Shown in pieces: positions 8,205 through 10,035 of a stretch of DNA of 10,035 nucleotides. The notes beneath the pieces were generated by a model that saw only the letters and a list, made by a program, of their open reading frames with translations, searched no databases and was not told where the DNA came from. The stretch spans positions 12,380 to 22,414 of the forward strand of contig DGPN01000064.1 of NCBI GenBank assembly GCA_002390455.1. The letters run 5' to 3'. The stretch's first letter is position 1; every line of letters starts with the position of its first letter. The position numbers and the translations under genes are program-made. Source of the stretch: Flavobacteriaceae bacterium UBA4439 (lineage in GTDB: Bacteria > Bacteroidota > Bacteroidia > Flavobacteriales > Flavobacteriaceae).

Positions 8205-8222
8205 TAGATTTATATAAATCTA
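8205..8222. promoter_or_regulatory. Perfect 18-bp palindrome TAGATTTATATAAATCTA, candidate operator
   Basis: All nine base pairs are symmetric. The palindrome ends 7 nt upstream of the TTG start of the lectin gene, so it overlaps the likely promoter or 5' leader of the leftward unit. It also includes the in-frame upstream stop. It could be a dimeric regulator site or, in RNA, a weak hairpin; the A+T-rich composition makes chance occurrence somewhat more likely. The symmetry is certain, the function inferred. Confidence 0.45.
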
Positions 8223-8304
8223 ATGAAAAAAAGCAACTAACAGTTTAATTGATATTTAAAGCAATAGCAAATAACGAAGAGGTTAGATTCGCAATAAAAC
8301 GAAG

Positions 8305-8333
8305 TTGCTTATATTAGTGAATCATTACTTTAT
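8305..8333 (+). promoter_or_regulatory. Possible Bacteroidota-type promoter for the DUF4838 gene
   Basis: TTG at 8305-8307 and TACTTTAT at 8326-8333 are 18 nt apart, resembling the Bacteroidota -33 (TTTG/TTG) and -7 (TAnnTTTG) elements. The -7 match lacks the final G, and such motifs are frequent in A+T-rich DNA. They sit about 50 nt upstream of the ATG at 8386. Treat as a weak guess. Confidence 0.2.
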
Positions 8334-8385
8334 GGAAATTCACAATCCATACATTGATGATTTTTAAAAAGCCAAACAATATCTG

Positions 8386-10035
8386 ATGTATTCAAAAAAA
8401 AATAAAATTTCTCGCGCTGATTTTATTAAAACCTCCGGAGCAGTGCTCGGAGGTGTGGTCACCCTTTCCCATTATGCCTGTTCAGGAGACTTTAGATCTC
8501 TTAAAGAATTGATGATTGAGGGAAAGACCGCCTATAACATTGTGATTCCAAAACAGGCCAATCCCAAAGAAAAAAATGCGGCGCTAAAATTGCAATCATA
8601 TTTATCAAAAGTGTCTCAATCCCTAGAAGTGTTGAATGAAGAGGAATACAATGGTGAGCATGCTATTTACATCGGAAATACTGCCTTTGCAAAAGCCGCC
8701 GGCCTAGGTTCAACTGCCTTGGAAGAGGATGCATACCTTTTCCAGCGATTGGACAATAACCTGATCATTGCTGGAGGGGTAGAAAATGGTTTACTCAATG
8801 GAGTTTATTCTCTATTAGAATTTTTTGGTTTCAGGAAATACAGTGCTGATGATCCTTTATTACTTCCAACTACAAATGCTTTCAGTTTTCCAAAAGATGA
8901 GCTCAAAACACCTAGAATCAAATACCGAACGACCAACTATTACGACGCACGAGATGCTGATTATGAATCCTGGCACAAACTCTCATCCACGGACTCTTGG
9001 GGGATGTTTGTGCATACTTTCGAATTGTTGATAACACCCGAAAAATACGGGAAAACTAATCCAGAGTATTTCTCTCTCATCGATGGAGAACGAAATCCCG
9101 TAACCCAATTATGTCTTTCCAATGAGGAGGTATTCCAAACTTTGGTCAGTGAACTAAGAAATAGAATCGAAGAGAACCCAAAAGCCAAATATTGGTCGGT
9201 CAGTCAAAATGACAATGACAAATACTGTCAGTGTGAACCCTGTAAGGCCTTGAATAAGAAATACGGTAATTTACCCAGTGGATCTATGGTTTGGTTTGTC
9301 AATAAAGTAGCACGAGAATTTCCCGATAAAATTATCTCGACTTTAGCTTATTGGTATACCCGAGCGGCTCCCAGTAATATCATTGCTGAACCCAATGTCA
9401 ACATCATGTTGTGTAATATTGAAAGCACCAGAGAAAAACCAGTCTTTGATACCGATCCAGCTTTTACAAGCGATTTACAAGATTGGGGTAAAATGAGTCA
9501 GGACATACTGATTTGGGACTACAATATACAATTTGCCAATCCGTTGAGTCCCTTTCCCAACCTCCATACAATTGGACCCAACATCAAATTTTACATTCAA
9601 AATAATGTACGTGCGCTTTTTATGCAAGCTACTGGAAACAAGGGAGAGTTTGGACACCTACGGGCCTACCTCATTTCCAAACTGATGTGGGATCCTGAAG
9701 CGAATCCCGATGCCATCATCGAAGATTTTTTGATGGGCTACTATGGAAAAGCCGCACCTTTTGTCCATCAATACATTGAGAAAATGCGTTTGTCATTACT
9801 CAATGATAATTTTCGCTTGAACATTTTTGGAGATCCTCGTGATGCCGTCAAAAATTATTTAGCTCCTGAACGGATGAATGAATACAATGATCTGTTTGAC
9901 AATGCAGAAAAAGCAGTTTTGGGAGACGAGGAAAAATACCATCGTGTTAGAGAAGCTCGACTGGCACTTTTGATTGCAGAAATCCAAATTGCAGGACAAA
10001 TTCCTGTTGAACAAGACGGAAGTTTTTATGAAATT
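8386..10035 (+). CDS. DUF4838 domain lipoprotein, putative glycoside hydrolase (GH163-like), 3'-truncated by window edge
   Basis: The frame runs from the ATG at 8386, the first start after an in-frame TAA at 8365-8367, to base 10035 without a stop (550 codons), so the 3' end is missing. The N-terminus MYSKKNKISRADFIKTSGAV resembles a Tat signal with the second Arg replaced by Ala (SRADFIK). It leads to HYA-C32-SGD, a possible lipidation site. Residues about 46-140 look like the small N-terminal domain of GH67/GH20-type enzymes (YNIVIP...AIYIGNT...NGLLNGVYSLLEFFGFRKY). From about 160 the DUF4838 barrel follows: SVSQNDND (272-279ish), the CxCxxC motif C281/C283/C286, LIWDYNIQF (W377, D378, Y379), PFPNL, KGEFGHLRAYL with E421, and GYYGKAAP (451-458). 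Some DUF4838 proteins are endo-beta-N-acetylglucosaminidases on N-glycans (GH163); whether this one belongs there is unproven. It is divergent from the lectin/glycosylasparaginase unit across 188 bp. Confidence 0.9.
   Translation, partial: MYSKKNKISRADFIKTSGAVLGGVVTLSHYACSGDFRSLKELMIEGKTAYNIVIPKQANPKEKNAALKLQSYLSKVSQSLEVLNEEEYNGEHAIYIGNTAFAKAAGLGSTALEEDAYLFQRLDNNLIIAGGVENGLLNGVYSLLEFFGFRKYSADDPLLLPTTNAFSFPKDELKTPRIKYRTTNYYDARDADYESWHKLSSTDSWGMFVHTFELLITPEKYGKTNPEYFSLIDGERNPVTQLCLSNEEVFQTLVSELRNRIEENPKAKYWSVSQNDNDKYCQCEPCKALNKKYGNLPSGSMVWFVNKVAREFPDKIISTLAYWYTRAAPSNIIAEPNVNIMLCNIESTREKPVFDTDPAFTSDLQDWGKMSQDILIWDYNIQFANPLSPFPNLHTIGPNIKFYIQNNVRALFMQATGNKGEFGHLRAYLISKLMWDPEANPDAIIEDFLMGYYGKAAPFVHQYIEKMRLSLLNDNFRLNIFGDPRDAVKNYLAPERMNEYNDLFDNAEKAVLGDEEKYHRVREARLALLIAEIQIAGQIPVEQDGSFYEI

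Larger units (their letters stand above)
8198..8385. other. Divergent intergenic region, 188 bp, A+T-rich
   Basis: This is the only sizeable non-coding stretch in the window. It separates the leftward lectin unit from the rightward DUF4838 gene and must hold both promoters. It contains a perfect 18-bp palindrome (8205-8222), a wide-spaced inverted pair AAGCAAC (8231-8237) / GTTGCTT (8304-8310), and A/T runs. No Shine-Dalgarno sequence is evident before either start, which is usual in Bacteroidota. No tRNA, riboswitch or small ORF was recognised. Confidence 0.8.

Noticed and set aside
8361..8370. TTTTTAAAAA palindrome as an operator or terminator
   Set aside because: A simple A/T run of ten bases in an A+T-rich spacer; too likely by chance, with no GC stem or other support.
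8825..9657. Short ORFs on both strands at 8825-9031, 8961-9188 and 9475-9657
   Set aside because: All lie within the open DUF4838 frame that runs from 8386 to the end of the window, which carries continuous family motifs.

Overview
The window looks like a chromosomal segment of a Bacteroidota bacterium, most likely a free-living Cytophagia/Flavobacteriia-type organism (inference). The evidence is a type B succinate dehydrogenase in the order SdhA-SdhB with no membrane-anchor gene downstream, a PorP/SprF protein next to a large protein with a type IX secretion system (T9SS) type B C-terminal domain, A+T-rich DNA with weak or absent Shine-Dalgarno sequences, and a DUF4838 lipoprotein. There are six protein genes, two of them cut by the window edges, and very little non-coding DNA. 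I saw no RNA gene, insertion sequence or CRISPR array.

Layout: (1) Bases 1-3645, plus strand: the 3' part of sdhA (open from base 1), sdhB 7 bp later, then 11 bp later a lipoprotein with a CBM9-like fold. (2) Bases 8197-3639, minus strand: a tight three-gene unit read right to left. It holds an 858-residue secreted multidomain protein with a C-type lectin domain and a T9SS type B sorting domain, a PorP/SprF outer-membrane partner (2-bp gap), and a glycosylasparaginase of the Ntn-hydrolase family (6-bp gap). Its 3' end overlaps the CBM9 gene tail to tail by 7 bp, with an imperfect hairpin centred on both stop codons. (3) Bases 8198-8385: the only real intergenic region, a divergent promoter region carrying a perfect 18-bp palindrome immediately upstream of the lectin gene. 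(4) Bases 8386-10035, plus strand: the first 550 codons of a DUF4838-family putative glycan-active lipoprotein, running off the right edge.

How the genes may work together: sdhA and sdhB are core respiration (TCA cycle / complex II). The lectin protein and PorP/SprF fit the known pairing of type B T9SS cargo with its SprF-like partner, so the lectin is probably displayed at the cell surface. The glycosylasparaginase cleaves the GlcNAc-Asn bond left after N-glycoprotein breakdown, and the DUF4838 family includes endo-beta-N-acetylglucosaminidases acting on N-glycans (GH163). Together with a C-type lectin bearing an EPN (mannose-type) motif, this suggests a small locus for binding and dismantling N-linked glycoproteins. 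That link is inference, but it is the most interesting idea in the window.
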